Below, in pieces: positions 1-9,348 of a stretch of 64,000 bases of DNA. Source of the stretch: Prostheceraeus crozeri. Lineage: Eukaryota > Platyhelminthes > Polycladida > Euryleptidae. The position numbers were made by a program, and so were the translations under genes. The stretch spans positions 62,001-126,000 of the forward strand of contig CAJQUW010010456.1 in the NCBI GenBank assembly GCA_907163375.1, in the 5' to 3' direction. Numbering within the stretch: the first letter of the stretch is position 1; each line of letters begins with the position of its first letter. The notes under the pieces are model-generated. The model ran no database searches. It was not told the origin of the DNA and saw only the letters and a program-made list of their open reading frames with translations.

Positions 1-1640
1 GTGAGAGCGAGAAAACGTGACTGTCAAAATTTGAAGTCAATCGGAGCACTAGAACAGGAGATAGAAGTGTTTAAAGTTTTGGATGATTGAGATTACGTCA
101 TCAGCTGATCGCCACAAACTATATAAGTGGAGTCTCTACTTGTGGGAATCAGTTCTCCTCCCGACTTGGTTGGGGTAGGTGAACTGCGGAGCTCCGATGA
201 TAGCATCGGAAATTCCAAATTTCAGGTTTCCGACTTAAAAAATTTCATTGCTGATATCAGCTAAGGCGTCAGACTTATAGGTTAGCCAAGAGATGACCTT
301 AGTCTCCAGGCCGTAAAAGACTCCAAAACTTTAAAGGCTTGTAACTTTGCTTCTACAAGTCCTTTTGACTTGATTCAAAAAAGGTTCGAGAGGTCATGAT
401 TCAGGTCAAGTCACAGACTACTAATAAACGTTTAATGAGTAGTGCTAAAAAGTTGAAAAATTTAAATTCATTATTTTTGGAGGTTTTCTGGGGTTTTCGA
501 CCCTGCTGAAGTAAATGAAGGCATGTATAAGTGTGTACGAGCCAGTCATCTCATTGAACGAGCGTTCTCGCCCATTCATAATTCATCAAACATCCACTAT
601 GAAGAAGAGATGTTACTTTACATTTCGCATTTGCCTTTCGCAAGTGTCGGATGCATGGTACGGAGAGTTTCGCTGTAATATTCCAATGACAGGGTGTTCC
701 TTCGGGACGGCGGATGATGCCGTAGTGATAAGTGTGGCAAGGGAGTGTGTCATATTTTAGACCGAAACCTCTGGGGCAACTCATGTTGGGCATTTGACAC
801 AGTTCTCAATGTAGCGCTTTGAACGCCAATCGGTTGAGTCTTAGCTATCTTGTCATGGGTGGCTACTAAACATCTCCATTGCAAAAAGCTTGTGAATCAC
901 GGCTTGCTATCAAACACGTTTCATGTCTGGCTATCAAGTCATCTCAACGTGAGGTGGAGATCTTCGATATAATACTTCCTACGGTGAGGCGTTCCTTTTG
1001 GATGGCGAGCACTGCCACAGATGGAAGGAGGGCAAGGGACGGTGTCATACTCTAGACCGAAATCGCTGAGCTGCTGCTTATGTTGGGCATGTGACACCGA
1101 TCTCAACGGACTCTTTTCAATCGCTCGGTCATGAGTGCTTTAGCCATCTCCCGTAGGTTTTCTTTAAGATTCTCCACCAACGCTGTGAGACTGCCTCTGA
1201 CCGAGGTTAAATGAAATGGAATTAATTGCAAGGGACATTCATGCGCCACACGCAACCACAAGCTCATTTCTCTCTTCGCTAGTGAACAACCTCTTGTGAA
1301 CGTAGTCAGAAAGTGTATCATGGTTTGCAAAAGAAAGTTTAGTGTAGTCAAATAGTTTTACCGTGACACACGTTTGTGAAAGTAAAGTTTGATCATCGAA
1401 GTTATATTTGTGAGTGTAGTCAGAAAGTTTATCATGACGTTTTATGAAACACAAGTTTATGAAATGATGATGTAGTCTGAAAGTTTATGAAACACAAGTT
1501 TGTGAAAGTAAAGTTTATCATGTTGTACAAAAGGTTTACTGCAACACAGGTTGATAAAGTGATAATGTAGTCAAATAGTTCTACCGTGACATATGTTTGT
1601 GAAAGTAAAGTATTAGATTACACTGTGTCATCAATACTGT
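1..1640. repeat. Left terminal inverted repeat of element A (inner part)
   Basis: The outer section (about 1-910) matches the inverted right end. A middle stretch (about 913-1225) does not match the right copy, and matching resumes at about 1226 with the module around the text GCGCCACACGCAAC. The inner end (about 1310-1640) is a degenerate satellite with motifs such as GTGAAAGTAAAGTTT and TTTATCATGTTGTAC. No gene is supported here; the short ORFs are mirrored or shifted in the other TIRs. Confidence 0.8.
91..130 (+). promoter_or_regulatory. TIR promoter: CRE, E-box palindrome, TATA (element A left)
   Basis: A CRE/ATF-type site (TTACGTCA) runs into the palindrome TCAGCTGA. A strong TATA box, CTATATAAGTG (119-129), follows 20 bases later and points into the element. 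The same arrangement occurs in the right TIR of A and in the TIR of element B. About 50 bases downstream is GGTAGGTGAAC, which could serve as a splice donor. Confidence 0.6.
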
Positions 1641-1720
1641 CAAAGGTGTACAAGTCATATCAAGCATATTCAACTGAATGTCCATTCCTGACACTCATCA
1701 TCATTTGAAATTATTTGAAG

Positions 1721-2223
1721 ATGAAAAGTTGCATTCGTTTCCCAACTTCATGGTTTGTAGCAAGAGAGCTTGGTTATTCGTTGAAGGCTATAGAAAGTGT
1801 TACAAATTTAAATGAAAATATTAAAGCTGGCGCTTTAGTTGCAAGAATAATGGATCTAGATGAGCATGCTATGAATCATCATTTGGATCGAAGATGGATA
1901 GAGGATTTTTCCATGCTGCAATGTAATGATAGTGAAAATAGGAGGATGAAATTGGTGCGATCTGGAGTGAAAAAGAGAAAAGTGACATTTGCAACTGATT
2001 TGTCAAGTAGCTCTACCAATAAAAGTGACTTCAGAAAGAAATTGGAAGGAGAGACGTTTAAATTATTATGTGAACGGAACTGCGTTGAGTGTTTTAAAGG
2101 TCCCTTCTCGTTTTACCATGTTGTCATACTGTTATGTGTTCTACGTGCTATGTACCTTTGGAAACTATGTTGTGCCCCATCTGTGATCAAGAAATAATTT
2201 CAACAGTCAATGTATATAAATGA
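1721..2223 (+). pseudogene. IAP-like UBA/RING E3 ligase-type gene (broken)
   Basis: This is the first gene inside the left TIR. The N-terminal 50 or so residues have a UBA-like pattern (ARELGYSLKAIESV... followed by a second helix ending in a Leu/Ala/Arg-rich stretch). Similar helices precede the RING in inhibitor-of-apoptosis proteins. Near the 3' end lie the paired Cys/His spacings of a C3HC4-type RING finger. The middle is basic and Ser-rich. RING-type E3 ligases of the IAP class ubiquitinate caspases and signalling proteins, and large DNA viruses often carry them. The copy is broken. I chose the ATG at 1721 as the first in frame. The family assignment is inference from residue patterns. 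Confidence 0.5.
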
Positions 2224-2438
2224 TTTTGATGCAATCCTTGTCGATTTTAGAACAGTCATCTATGACCATGACACCACTGTATCACCGTCTCATTGAAAAG
2301 AGAAAGCATGATTATACAAGGCAGTGGATTCTAGTGTTGGAAAAACTATTATCATCCAGTGATTGTAGAGAGATGATACATCGTTTGAGTAATGCTATCA
2401 TCATTCACGCAAACTGTGAAGATGTTGACTATATGCTA
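2220..2438 (+). pseudogene. Unknown element-A gene, interrupted by a hAT insertion
   Basis: A short reading frame begins one codon after the IAP-like gene and runs straight into the hAT element at 2439. Its predicted product is helical and rich in Leu, Ser and His (starts MILMQSLSILEQSS). I do not recognise it. Coding-type sequence seems to continue beyond the insertion, so the transposon probably landed inside this gene. Confidence 0.4.
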
Positions 2439-4770
2439 CAGGGCTGTGGAGCCATAGCCGAGCCGGAGCCGGAGCCGATTTATCACAAAGGCTCCGGCTC
2501 CGGCTCCGATTCTTTGAGCTTTGATATAAATCTAGAATTTTGAAAGTTATTAATTGGCATCATAAAAAAATTAAATCATTTGAAATCTAAAGATATGTCT
2601 TTTAATTATACCAATGATCTGTCCTCCACGATATCTTTCTTTGCAGTTGCCGCCTTCTTTTGTATTATATTTATTATATATTTACACACGTGTAATATTT
2701 TTTTATTGCATATGTTTCGTAAGACTAATTTCCATATTGACAACGTATTCTCCAAAATCCATTAATTTGAAGACTTGTTACATGCATGCTAACTAGATGA
2801 TTGTAGATTCCTAGAGACAAGTCGCCAGTCATTTATGTACACATTTCCAGTTCAGTCAGCAAAGATAATATAGCTACATTTCTTGCGCAATGTCTTCAAT
2901 CTAATACGGTTACTATGTAGGCTATCATCTATCGGTATGGCTACTGGCAGAAGCTACTGGCATCTGTGACAATGCCAATTTCCTTAGATTGTATTGTAGG
3001 CTCTTGTGCAGTCCCCCCACCTACATTTTTCAAACAATCGATTATTCAATTTGATCAATTTTGATTTGAGGGATAACTCTTCACACTCACACGAATGACC
3101 TGACTACAAGTCCTCACATGGCTATAGCAATGAGCGACCTAGCCACTTCTAGTAGCGCCCTATTATTTTAAAGGTATCTCATTCACAATGAATTTCCTTT
3201 GACTTCAAAATTCAAAGGGTATATATATTTCAATGCGTAAAACCCGAAGGCAAATTACAATGTTGACTTGCTGACGAAGTTTGCGACCATGACATCGCAA
3301 TTACCCACGTAGATTTTTACTTCAGCACGGAATGCTTCACTCAAACCGGTGATGCTGAAACGGACATCCAATGGTGCTGCATCTTTTGACCAGAGAAAAA
3401 ATGGGGGGGAGGACTGCACAAGAGCCGTATCGTGTAATAATATTTCCCCAAATGTCATAGACCTGTGGATTTCAAGAATTTTCATTATTATTTTTTCCGT
3501 CTGTCAACACTTTATGCTGATATCATGCTGACTTATATGTAAACAATAAAAAAAGACTGAGACGCTCTCAATAAAGGCGCCTTTTGACCTCCCTTTTCTA
3601 TTGTCTGTGAAATTAAACCGTACGCGCATTCAAAAGCTAGCAAAGTAGATGGGATTTCTGATCGGTGCTCGCAGTCAAATTTTTATTATGCATAGTAGCA
3701 CCCTGCAACATACTGTGTGATACTCCGAGTTCAGTTTCATCAGCCTAACCATCATCAGAGGAATAGTGCTAATGCGTTATACATAAATTGAATACAATAA
3801 TATACATGAATCATTGATGAATTATTTAGTGCAACTTTACGCCATAATGAAAAATACGAAATTAATATAATGTAAGTTAGGCCTTAACTTATTAAGTATG
3901 CTGCATAGAATTACAAAACTTGTCCTAAATTAGATATTTTTAATTTTTTTAAGTATAATTTTCAATTGTACATTTCCAGCCTACACTGCAATGAGGCTAT
4001 CTAAATTACAATTTCTACAGATGATGAGTCGTGGGCTACCCACCGATCATATTATTCATGGACCAACAGACTATTGAATAAAGGCAATAACAAATAACAA
4101 TAACAACCTAAGCTAGCCTATAGCCTATACACTTTAATATTCAATAAAGCAATTGATATCTTTATTGATACGGTATATTTGGCTATATAGCCGATACCCT
4201 TTCCATGTTCGAGTAGATACAGGCCCTATAAGCTATTTAGAGGCATACGCTATCCAGTTTCATATTCAAGCTTTGTTAAAAAGCTTATACTACTATTCGG
4301 CCCCTGTGACGGCTAATTAGGTATATCATCATCACTCATGTGGTCTAATTTAATGTAGCCTCGTAGTAGACTGGTTGCAGGCTAGGCCAATTTATATTTA
4401 GCCAGTGCGGGAGATCTTTATCTAATGTAACCAATCCTGGCTATAACTTTATTTTATCTTTCAGAGATAGTCAATTCATGCAAAAAATATATGACAAGTA
4501 TGTTATTTGTCATTATATTAGGCTATTATCATTTTTATTATTAACTTAAGTCGTTGCTTGTTAATGAAAACTAATTTGATGATTGTAGCAAGCCTCTAAA
4601 GGCCACACCGTTATCCAAAAAGCCCGTTCAACGGATCCAGGATAATCAGCATAGATAGAACCTGAATTTGAAGTCGGAGCCGGAGCCGGAGCCGGAGCCG
4701 AGCCGGAGCCTTTCACATCAGTGTCGTGGAGCCGGAGCCGATGAGATAACGCATCGGCTCCACAGCCCTG
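2439..4770. mobile_element. Non-autonomous hAT element, copy 1
   Basis: Begins CAGGGCTGTGGAGCC and ends GGCTCCACAGCCCTG, flanked by the perfect 8-bp target duplication ATATGCTA (2431-2438 and 4771-4778), as expected for hAT transposons. Both ends carry subterminal arrays of a GAGCCG/CGGCTC hexamer. No transposase is seen. A 76-codon frame at 3255-3485 (minus) is only slightly altered in copy 2 (47629 onward) but has no recognisable domain. Copies 1 and 2 are nearly identical over most of their length, so the family was active recently, and after element A arrived. Confidence 0.9.
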
Positions 4771-4833
4771 ATATGCTATCTTATAATTGGAAACCAAAGA
4801 AGTTTACGAATACACTTTCATCACTGTTACATC

Positions 4834-5169
4834 ATGGTCTTATTTCATTACCTTACTTGGAGTTATGTATTCTACACGTTGCTTATGGGAAGCCTTTTCC
4901 ACTTAAGCACAATTGATGCAAAGGCATTAAACTTTACAAGCATCATCGTACAAACAGATTGTTCATGTCTGGCTCATAACATATCAGCAAACGACACAGC
5001 TGAACTGTTTCCATTGAAGTATAGTACCTCACTGAATGATACATTACAGCGACCCACACATGTATCTGCTTCTGACTATCCCACTGGTACTGTGGCTGTT
5101 CTCAGTGTATTGCTTTTACTAGTGCTGTACTCAATGTCTTCCCCTATTTCATTGCGTTTACGTCGGTGA
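4834..5169 (+). CDS. Small type I membrane glycoprotein-like protein
   Basis: 111 residues, open throughout, starting at the first ATG after the hAT target site. It has a hydrophobic N-terminal segment (about residues 4-28) that could be a signal peptide. A short ectodomain follows with four N-glycosylation sequons (NFT, NIS and two NDT). Near the C-terminus is a strong membrane span (TVAVLSVLLLLVLYS), ending in a basic tail with Arg-Leu-Arg-Arg. This is the layout of a small surface or viroporin-like membrane protein. It lies just upstream of the virion genes on the same strand, so a virion or egress role is possible. I know no named homologue. Confidence 0.5.
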   Translation: MVLFHYLTWSYVFYTLLMGSLFHLSTIDAKALNFTSIIVQTDCSCLAHNISANDTAELFPLKYSTSLNDTLQRPTHVSASDYPTGTVAVLSVLLLLVLYSMSSPISLRLRR

Positions 5170-5192
5170 TGTTTCGACGCTGCTGTCGTGTT

Positions 5193-5201
5193 TAAGCAAA
5201 G
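5193..5201 (+). promoter_or_regulatory. TAAGCAAAG start motif
   Basis: TTTAAGCAAAG ends 25 bases before the ATG of the basic protein gene at 5227. It is one of five copies of TAAGCAAA in element A, all just upstream of start codons. Confidence 0.55.
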
Positions 5202-5226
5202 AACACTCTAACATCCACCTGTAAAA

Positions 5227-5608
5227 ATGGCTAGACGTCGTTCATCTCGCCGTTCGCGCAGACAAATGTGTCAATCAAATGCAAACAAAAAATTCTGTTT
5301 CACTCTTCGTCGCTTATTAAAATTAAAACCATCTCATCGATGTGAGGCAATGAAGCTGGCAAACAATGCCTTCATTCGTAAAATGTGCTCGGAAATACGA
5401 AAAGTGTGTTATATGACATTAAATAACCTGACATGGTAAAGTTCTTCGCACCTTGAGGAATCCAAAAACATCAATTCCTACAAAGCGCAAACCATTATCA
5501 CAGCGCGGTGGCTTCTTACCACTTTTAGCGCCTATCATCATGGCAGCTGCCGGTCCTGCTTTGGGAGGATTAGCTGGTGCTCTCGTGAATAAAGCCATTG
5601 ATGGATAG
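5227..5608 (+). pseudogene. Basic protein with hydrophobic glycine-rich tail (broken)
   Basis: Starts MARRRSSRRSRRQM, a strongly basic N-terminus, followed by a helical Leu/Lys-rich region with several Cys. The 3' part encodes a QRGGFLPLLAPI segment and an Ala/Gly-rich hydrophobic tail. From memory, small proteins of this type accompany F54H12.2-like genes in other animal genomes. The layout recalls adenoviral DNA-condensing or membrane-active capsid proteins (pX, pVI), but that comparison is inference. The gene is broken. Confidence 0.5.
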
Positions 5609-5647
5609 ATACTAAGTTAAATGGTATGACTTTTCATCAAAATCAAC

Positions 5648-6235
5648 ATGGATTTCCATTTACGCTGTAATCGCACTTTGTGTATCGTAGGACCCTCTCA
5701 TAGTGGGAAGACACATTTAACACTGCAATTGTTGGAGCGTCGTAATGAGATTTTTGACTGCATACCGAATCGTGATGTTTGGTGCTATGGAATTTATCAA
5801 CATAACTTACATCGTGAATTGGTTGGTAAGGGTTACTTGGTTCAACCGGGGATTATCAGCACTGCTGATATTCAACCGTATGATATCATCATTCTTGATG
5901 ATTTACTTAATGAGAGTAAGAACTCACAAGAAGTAACTGCTATGTTTACCGAGGCTGCTCATCACAAACCATTCTTTATCATTTTTATTATGCAAAATCT
6001 TTTTCCAAGTGGAAAGGAAGCACGGACTCGAAGTCTAAACACGCATTACTACATCATCTTTAAAAATCCTCGCGATAAAAGTCAAGTTGAATTCCTATCT
6101 CGAAAAGTTCTTCCTCGCAAGTCAAAAGCATTGATTGAAGTATTTGAGGCTGCTACGGAAAAACCCTATAATTATTTATTTTTGGACTTTACCCAGGAGT
6201 GTCCTGAGGACTATCGCTTACGCAGTCATCTCTGA
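5648..6235 (+). CDS. A32/FtsK-HerA-like genome-packaging ATPase
   Basis: 195 residues, open throughout. The Walker A loop is GPSHSGKT (residues 15-22) and the Walker B strand is IIILDD (80-85). A later block, roughly residues 110-145, has FIIFIMQN, then LNTHYYIIFKNPRD, resembling the sensor and Arg-containing segments of viral packaging ATPases. Such ATPases pump DNA into preformed capsids in Polintons, adintoviruses and nucleocytoplasmic large DNA viruses. It is a little short for the family but contains the core fold. It sits between the basic protein genes, upstream of the presumed capsid gene, as in a virion gene block. This is the clearest functional call in element A after the protease. 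Confidence 0.8.
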   Translation: MDFHLRCNRTLCIVGPSHSGKTHLTLQLLERRNEIFDCIPNRDVWCYGIYQHNLHRELVGKGYLVQPGIISTADIQPYDIIILDDLLNESKNSQEVTAMFTEAAHHKPFFIIFIMQNLFPSGKEARTRSLNTHYYIIFKNPRDKSQVEFLSRKVLPRKSKALIEVFEAATEKPYNYLFLDFTQECPEDYRLRSHL

Positions 6236-6262
6236 GAAACCCATGATCATATATAAATTGTT

Positions 6263-6648
6263 ATGAGTGGTTTTCAACGCATGATTGCTATTCCACAAGA
6301 AGAATACATACATCTGACTACAATGCAGAGTGTTCATCAACCTTGGGCAAGTCAAATGTCACAACTTAATCAGCAATATGAATAAGAAGCTGTACAAAGT
6401 AAAAATCCATATGATCGTTTGATAAAGCAGAGTTCTACCTTAGAAGAAATGAAACAATTGAAAGAAAAAATTCGCAATGATCTTTCGCTTGGTTCACCCA
6501 AACCCTATCGCAATCGCGCACTGAGCTACTTCGTCACCAAATGCGACAAGGGGAAAAGTGGAGCCTGGTGAAATGGCCTGGCTATCCAAATTCAATGAAC
6601 AGTTGGATTCGTCATTCTGACCTTTATCGTGTTAGTCAATGTTCCTAA
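6263..6648 (+). pseudogene. Virion-block gene with chromo-like tail (broken)
   Basis: Begins MSGFQRMIAIPQEEY after a TATA-like ATATATAAATTG. The N-terminal part is helical and Gln-rich. The 3' end contains KWSLVKWPGYPNSMNSWI, which resembles the conserved core of chromodomain-like tails on retroviral and Polinton integrases. I see no integrase catalytic core. It is therefore either an accessory protein of the capsid block or a remnant bearing only an integrase-type tail. It is broken by about two or more changes. Its end overlaps the TAAGCAAAG motif of the next gene. Confidence 0.4.
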
Positions 6649-6654
6649 GCAAAG
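6646..6654 (+). promoter_or_regulatory. TAAGCAAAG start motif
   Basis: CCTAAGCAAAG lies 39 bases before the ATG at 6694. A run of TAAA tetramers lies between motif and ATG. Confidence 0.5.
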
Positions 6655-6693
6655 TAATGAATTGTGTAAATATAAATAAATAAATAAATACCT

Positions 6694-7087
6694 ATGGATC
6701 AAACTGTTACGTTTTATTCTGCTCCCTCCTATGCTAGTCATGGAGCTGGCTTTCCCGTTTTTGTTGGATCGAGACGTCAAAAAGGGGATAGTCTATTGGG
6801 TGCTGTCAAAGGTATAATGCTCCCCACTTTCGCAAATGTGGGAAAATCAGCTTTGAAGAAAGCTAGCTGTAGGATTAGCAGCAGATGTAGCAAGTGATGC
6901 GCTTTCAGGAAGATTGCCGATTCGTGAATCGCTAAAGCGTCATGGAATACAGCGTTTGAAAAATGTCGGAAAGGCTCGTATCAGGTCTGTCATCAGTCAT
7001 ATCAATCCACTCTCTACTTCAGACAAACGGAAGCGAAGAGCATCTCGTATACCTACTAGCAAACGCAGACGACGCGGACTGTTTTAA
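6694..7087 (+). pseudogene. Basic minor capsid/core-like protein (broken)
   Basis: Starts MDQTVTFYSAPSYASHGAGF, then a short Arg-Gln-Lys-Gly stretch followed by hydrophobic and Gly-rich helices. It ends in a strongly basic Lys/Arg tail with SKRRRRGLF just before the capsid gene. The combination of an N-terminal aromatic segment, a hydrophobic middle and a basic tail recalls core or minor capsid proteins of adeno- and adintoviruses. I infer a virion role from this and from its place between the ATPase and the major capsid gene. The copy is broken. Confidence 0.45.
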
Positions 7088-7089
7088 AT

Positions 7090-8370
7090 ATGGAATGTAA
7101 AACCTCATCCCTTTGCTTATTTGATAGAACACCTATACAGACGGATATCATTAGAAATTATGTATCCATTCGTTATCCACAGACAAGTATCGATTCCGGT
7201 AGTGTCATTGAGTTTTTAATACCAGGAAATGATGCTGAGTACATCGATGTAAATGACATCAATCTACATGTTAAGTTTAAGATAGTAAATAAGGACGGTA
7301 CAAACCTTGACGACAAGGACAAAGTAGCCGTGAATAACTTGGCAATAGCAACGCTCTTCAAGGATGTATCATTGACCATTGGTGAAACTCGGGTTGAAGG
7401 TGGTCAACACAGTTATCCCTATCTCGGTTATTTTTCAACAGTCATGCAGTTCCAGCCACAAGCACAAAAGAGTCACATGGCTGTTATGGGTTGGTGTAAA
7501 GATGAAGCTGGTAAATTTGATAGTGACAAAAACAAGGGATTCGTCACTCGTGAAAAGTGGACTGCGGAAAGTAGGGTGTGTGAATTATATGGTCCCCTAT
7601 ACTTGGACTTTTTCCGTCAATCACGTTTCTTAATGTCAAAAGTAGACATGCGAGTTCATCTCTTGCCGAACGATCCTAAATTTGTATTGAATTCTTATGG
7701 AACAATGACTGAATTTAAGATTGTGTTTGAAAGTGTTAGACTTTATGTGCGACAAATGACAGTGAATCCTTCGGTGATTAATGGTCACGAGATGGGTTTG
7801 AAGAAGTATGATGCTCTTTATGATGTAAATCATACTGAGATTCATAGTTTCACCATTCCTCGTGCGCAAAAGAGCTTTGTTAAAGATAGTTTGTTTCCTA
7901 TACAATCACCAAAAATGATCATTGTGGGATTGATTGCAAATGATGCATACAATGGTAATATATCGAAGAATCCTTTCAACTTTGAACACTTTGGTTTAAA
8001 TCAAATCGGATTGTATCGTGATACTGATTGCATTCCTGGTACTCCTTTTTGCCCACACTTCGCTAATGGACATTATTCTCGCTCATATCAAAATACTATG
8101 GAGACATTTAAATACTGGAATACTGATGACACCAATTGTTTGACCTATGATGAATTTGCTAAAGGTTATACGCTTTATGCATTTGATTTGACAGCAAACA
8201 ATGAAGCAGGTGCTTCTTATCGTCCGGGCACTGCCACGAAGAGTCTTAAACTAGAATTCTTTTTTGAAAAAGATTTGACGAAAACAGTCAATGTACTCAT
8301 CTATGCTGTGTTCGATTCCACCATTCGAATTAACAGGCTACGTGACGTTTCCGCTTCTTATATAAGTTAA
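7090..8370 (+). CDS. F54H12.2-like protein, presumed major capsid protein
   Basis: 426 residues, open throughout. It follows the pattern I know from animal proteins annotated as 'F54H12.2-like': an N-terminal block with LFDRTPIQTDI, then SVIEFLIPGNDAEYIDV, then a VNNLAIATLFKDVSLTIGE strand series and HSYPYLGYFSTV. These alternating beta strands fit a jelly-roll coat protein. The gene lies between the packaging and core genes and the protease, which is where the major capsid protein sits in related elements. The ATG follows three bases after the preceding stop, and its own stop overlaps the protease start, so the genes are tightly packed. The capsid role is inferred from context and fold pattern. 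The alternative is another abundant virion protein. Confidence 0.7.
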   Translation: MECKTSSLCLFDRTPIQTDIIRNYVSIRYPQTSIDSGSVIEFLIPGNDAEYIDVNDINLHVKFKIVNKDGTNLDDKDKVAVNNLAIATLFKDVSLTIGETRVEGGQHSYPYLGYFSTVMQFQPQAQKSHMAVMGWCKDEAGKFDSDKNKGFVTREKWTAESRVCELYGPLYLDFFRQSRFLMSKVDMRVHLLPNDPKFVLNSYGTMTEFKIVFESVRLYVRQMTVNPSVINGHEMGLKKYDALYDVNHTEIHSFTIPRAQKSFVKDSLFPIQSPKMIIVGLIANDAYNGNISKNPFNFEHFGLNQIGLYRDTDCIPGTPFCPHFANGHYSRSYQNTMETFKYWNTDDTNCLTYDEFAKGYTLYAFDLTANNEAGASYRPGTATKSLKLEFFFEKDLTKTVNVLIYAVFDSTIRINRLRDVSASYIS

Positions 8371-8831
8371 TGAGTTGGTTATCTGATGCAGAGCTACAGA
8401 GAGTCGTTCAAGAACATGGTGATGAACGCACTGTTGCAGCATTTCGAGGTGTGTTTTCCATTAATAATATGCCCACAGTTTTACCAAAACCACCCTCATT
8501 CATAATCATGAATACTGATACAGCACACTTACCCGGCAAACACTGGAAAGTTTTATTTATTGATAAAAACTATTGTGGTGAAATTTTTGATTCATTGGCC
8601 TTACCAAACTGTGATTATGTTACACGTTTCATGAACCGTCATTCACGAAAATAGATTTGCAATGTTTTGGCCTATCAACATCCCTTGTCTTCAACATGTG
8701 GAGCATATGCCCTCTACTTTGTAATACAACGACTACATTATGACTCTTTACATGACATTTGCAAACATTTTTCACATGATACCCTTGTCAATGAAAAGCG
8801 CATTCGTAGCTTTTATAAAAGCCTTCAATAA
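8370..8831 (+). pseudogene. Adenain-like cysteine protease (broken)
   Basis: The reading overlaps the last base of the capsid gene. It contains the histidine block GKHWKVLFID followed by an acidic GEIFDSLA region, and later the nucleophile block SSTCGAYALYF. This is the His...Asp/Glu...Cys order of adenovirus-type (C5, Ulp1-related) maturation proteases, which cleave capsid and core precursors inside the assembling virion. Length and gene order fit the family. The stop codon overlaps an AATAAA signal (8827-8832). The copy is broken. Confidence 0.75.
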
Positions 8832-8864
8832 ATATATGTACGATTAAAATTTGTTTTCTTTATT
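8827..8864. terminator. Back-to-back poly(A) signals of a convergent pair
   Basis: AATAAA on the plus strand (8827-8832) ends the protease gene. AATAAA on the minus strand (plus-strand TTTATT, 8859-8864) lies 87 bases past the stop of the converging minus gene. Confidence 0.6.
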
Positions 8865-8950
8865 ATACTTCAATGGAAAAGTAGATGATGTGATTGAATA
8901 TGTTGTATTTAGTCATCAAACATGAATAGGTAGAGATAAGAAGACATTGT

Positions 8951-9283
8951 TCACTTGTCACACTCATGCTTATGAGTGTTGGTTTGTTGAAGGTAAGTCA
9001 TTATGCGAGGATGTATACGTTCTCTATACTTGTTCCAACTTGAGGATGTAAAATGTATAACACCATATTGATCATGAAGAGCAATGAAATCTCGTCGAAT
9101 AATGAATAGACGTCCACCTAGAGGGGTATAGTACATTGGATGATGCATGATGTGTAAAGCATCGTGGAGGTTATCCATTTGAAAAGGGGATAAACTTATT
9201 TTAACTTGTTGATGAGTATCGTAAAAGGTAATGCGTCGAGCCTTCCATGTAACGTGACACTGAGAAGAGAGCTTGGCAATCAT
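8951..9283 (-). CDS. Unknown small protein, possibly PC4-like DNA-binding
   Basis: About 110 residues from the ATG at 9283; an upstream TTG at 9304 is in frame but less likely. Two similar strand-helix stretches are visible: RRITFYDTHQQVKISLSPFQ with a helix after it, and a second with GGRLFIIRRDFIALHDQ followed by HFTSSSWNKYRERI. A beta sheet followed by a 'SLSPFQ/TSSSWNKY' helix start recalls PC4-type single-stranded-DNA-binding coactivators. That is weak inference. It is the only minus-strand gene within the virion block and shares a 45-base two-way promoter with the next gene. Confidence 0.45.
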   Translation of the reverse strand: MIAKLSSQCHVTWKARRITFYDTHQQVKISLSPFQMDNLHDALHIMHHPMYYTPLGGRLFIIRRDFIALHDQYGVIHFTSSSWNKYRERIHPRIMTYLQQTNTHKHECDK

Positions 9284-9305
9284 GGTTAGTTTTAGACATA
9301 GCAAA

Positions 9306-9315
9306 ACTTTTGCTT
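9306..9315 (-). promoter_or_regulatory. TAAGCAAAA start motif, minus strand
   Basis: On the minus strand CTAAGCAAAAG ends 22 bases before the ATG at 9283. It is paired with a plus-strand copy only 12 bases away, making a compact divergent promoter. Confidence 0.55.
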
Positions 9316-9327
9316 AGTCTTCTCGTT

Positions 9328-9336
9328 TAAGCAAAG
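9328..9336 (+). promoter_or_regulatory. TAAGCAAAG start motif
   Basis: TTTAAGCAAAG ends 12 bases before the ATG at 9349. Confidence 0.55.
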
Positions 9337-9348
9337 TATTCATAAGGG

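Noticed and set aside
2439-4770. 3255-3485 minus ORF as a hAT transposase remnant
   Set aside because: No BED finger, no catalytic or hATC motif; only mild conservation between two near-identical copies.
4561-4916. ORFs across the GAGCCG hexamer array
   Set aside because: Pro-Glu/Ala-Pro repeats are products of the hexamer; these lie at the hAT end and its junction.
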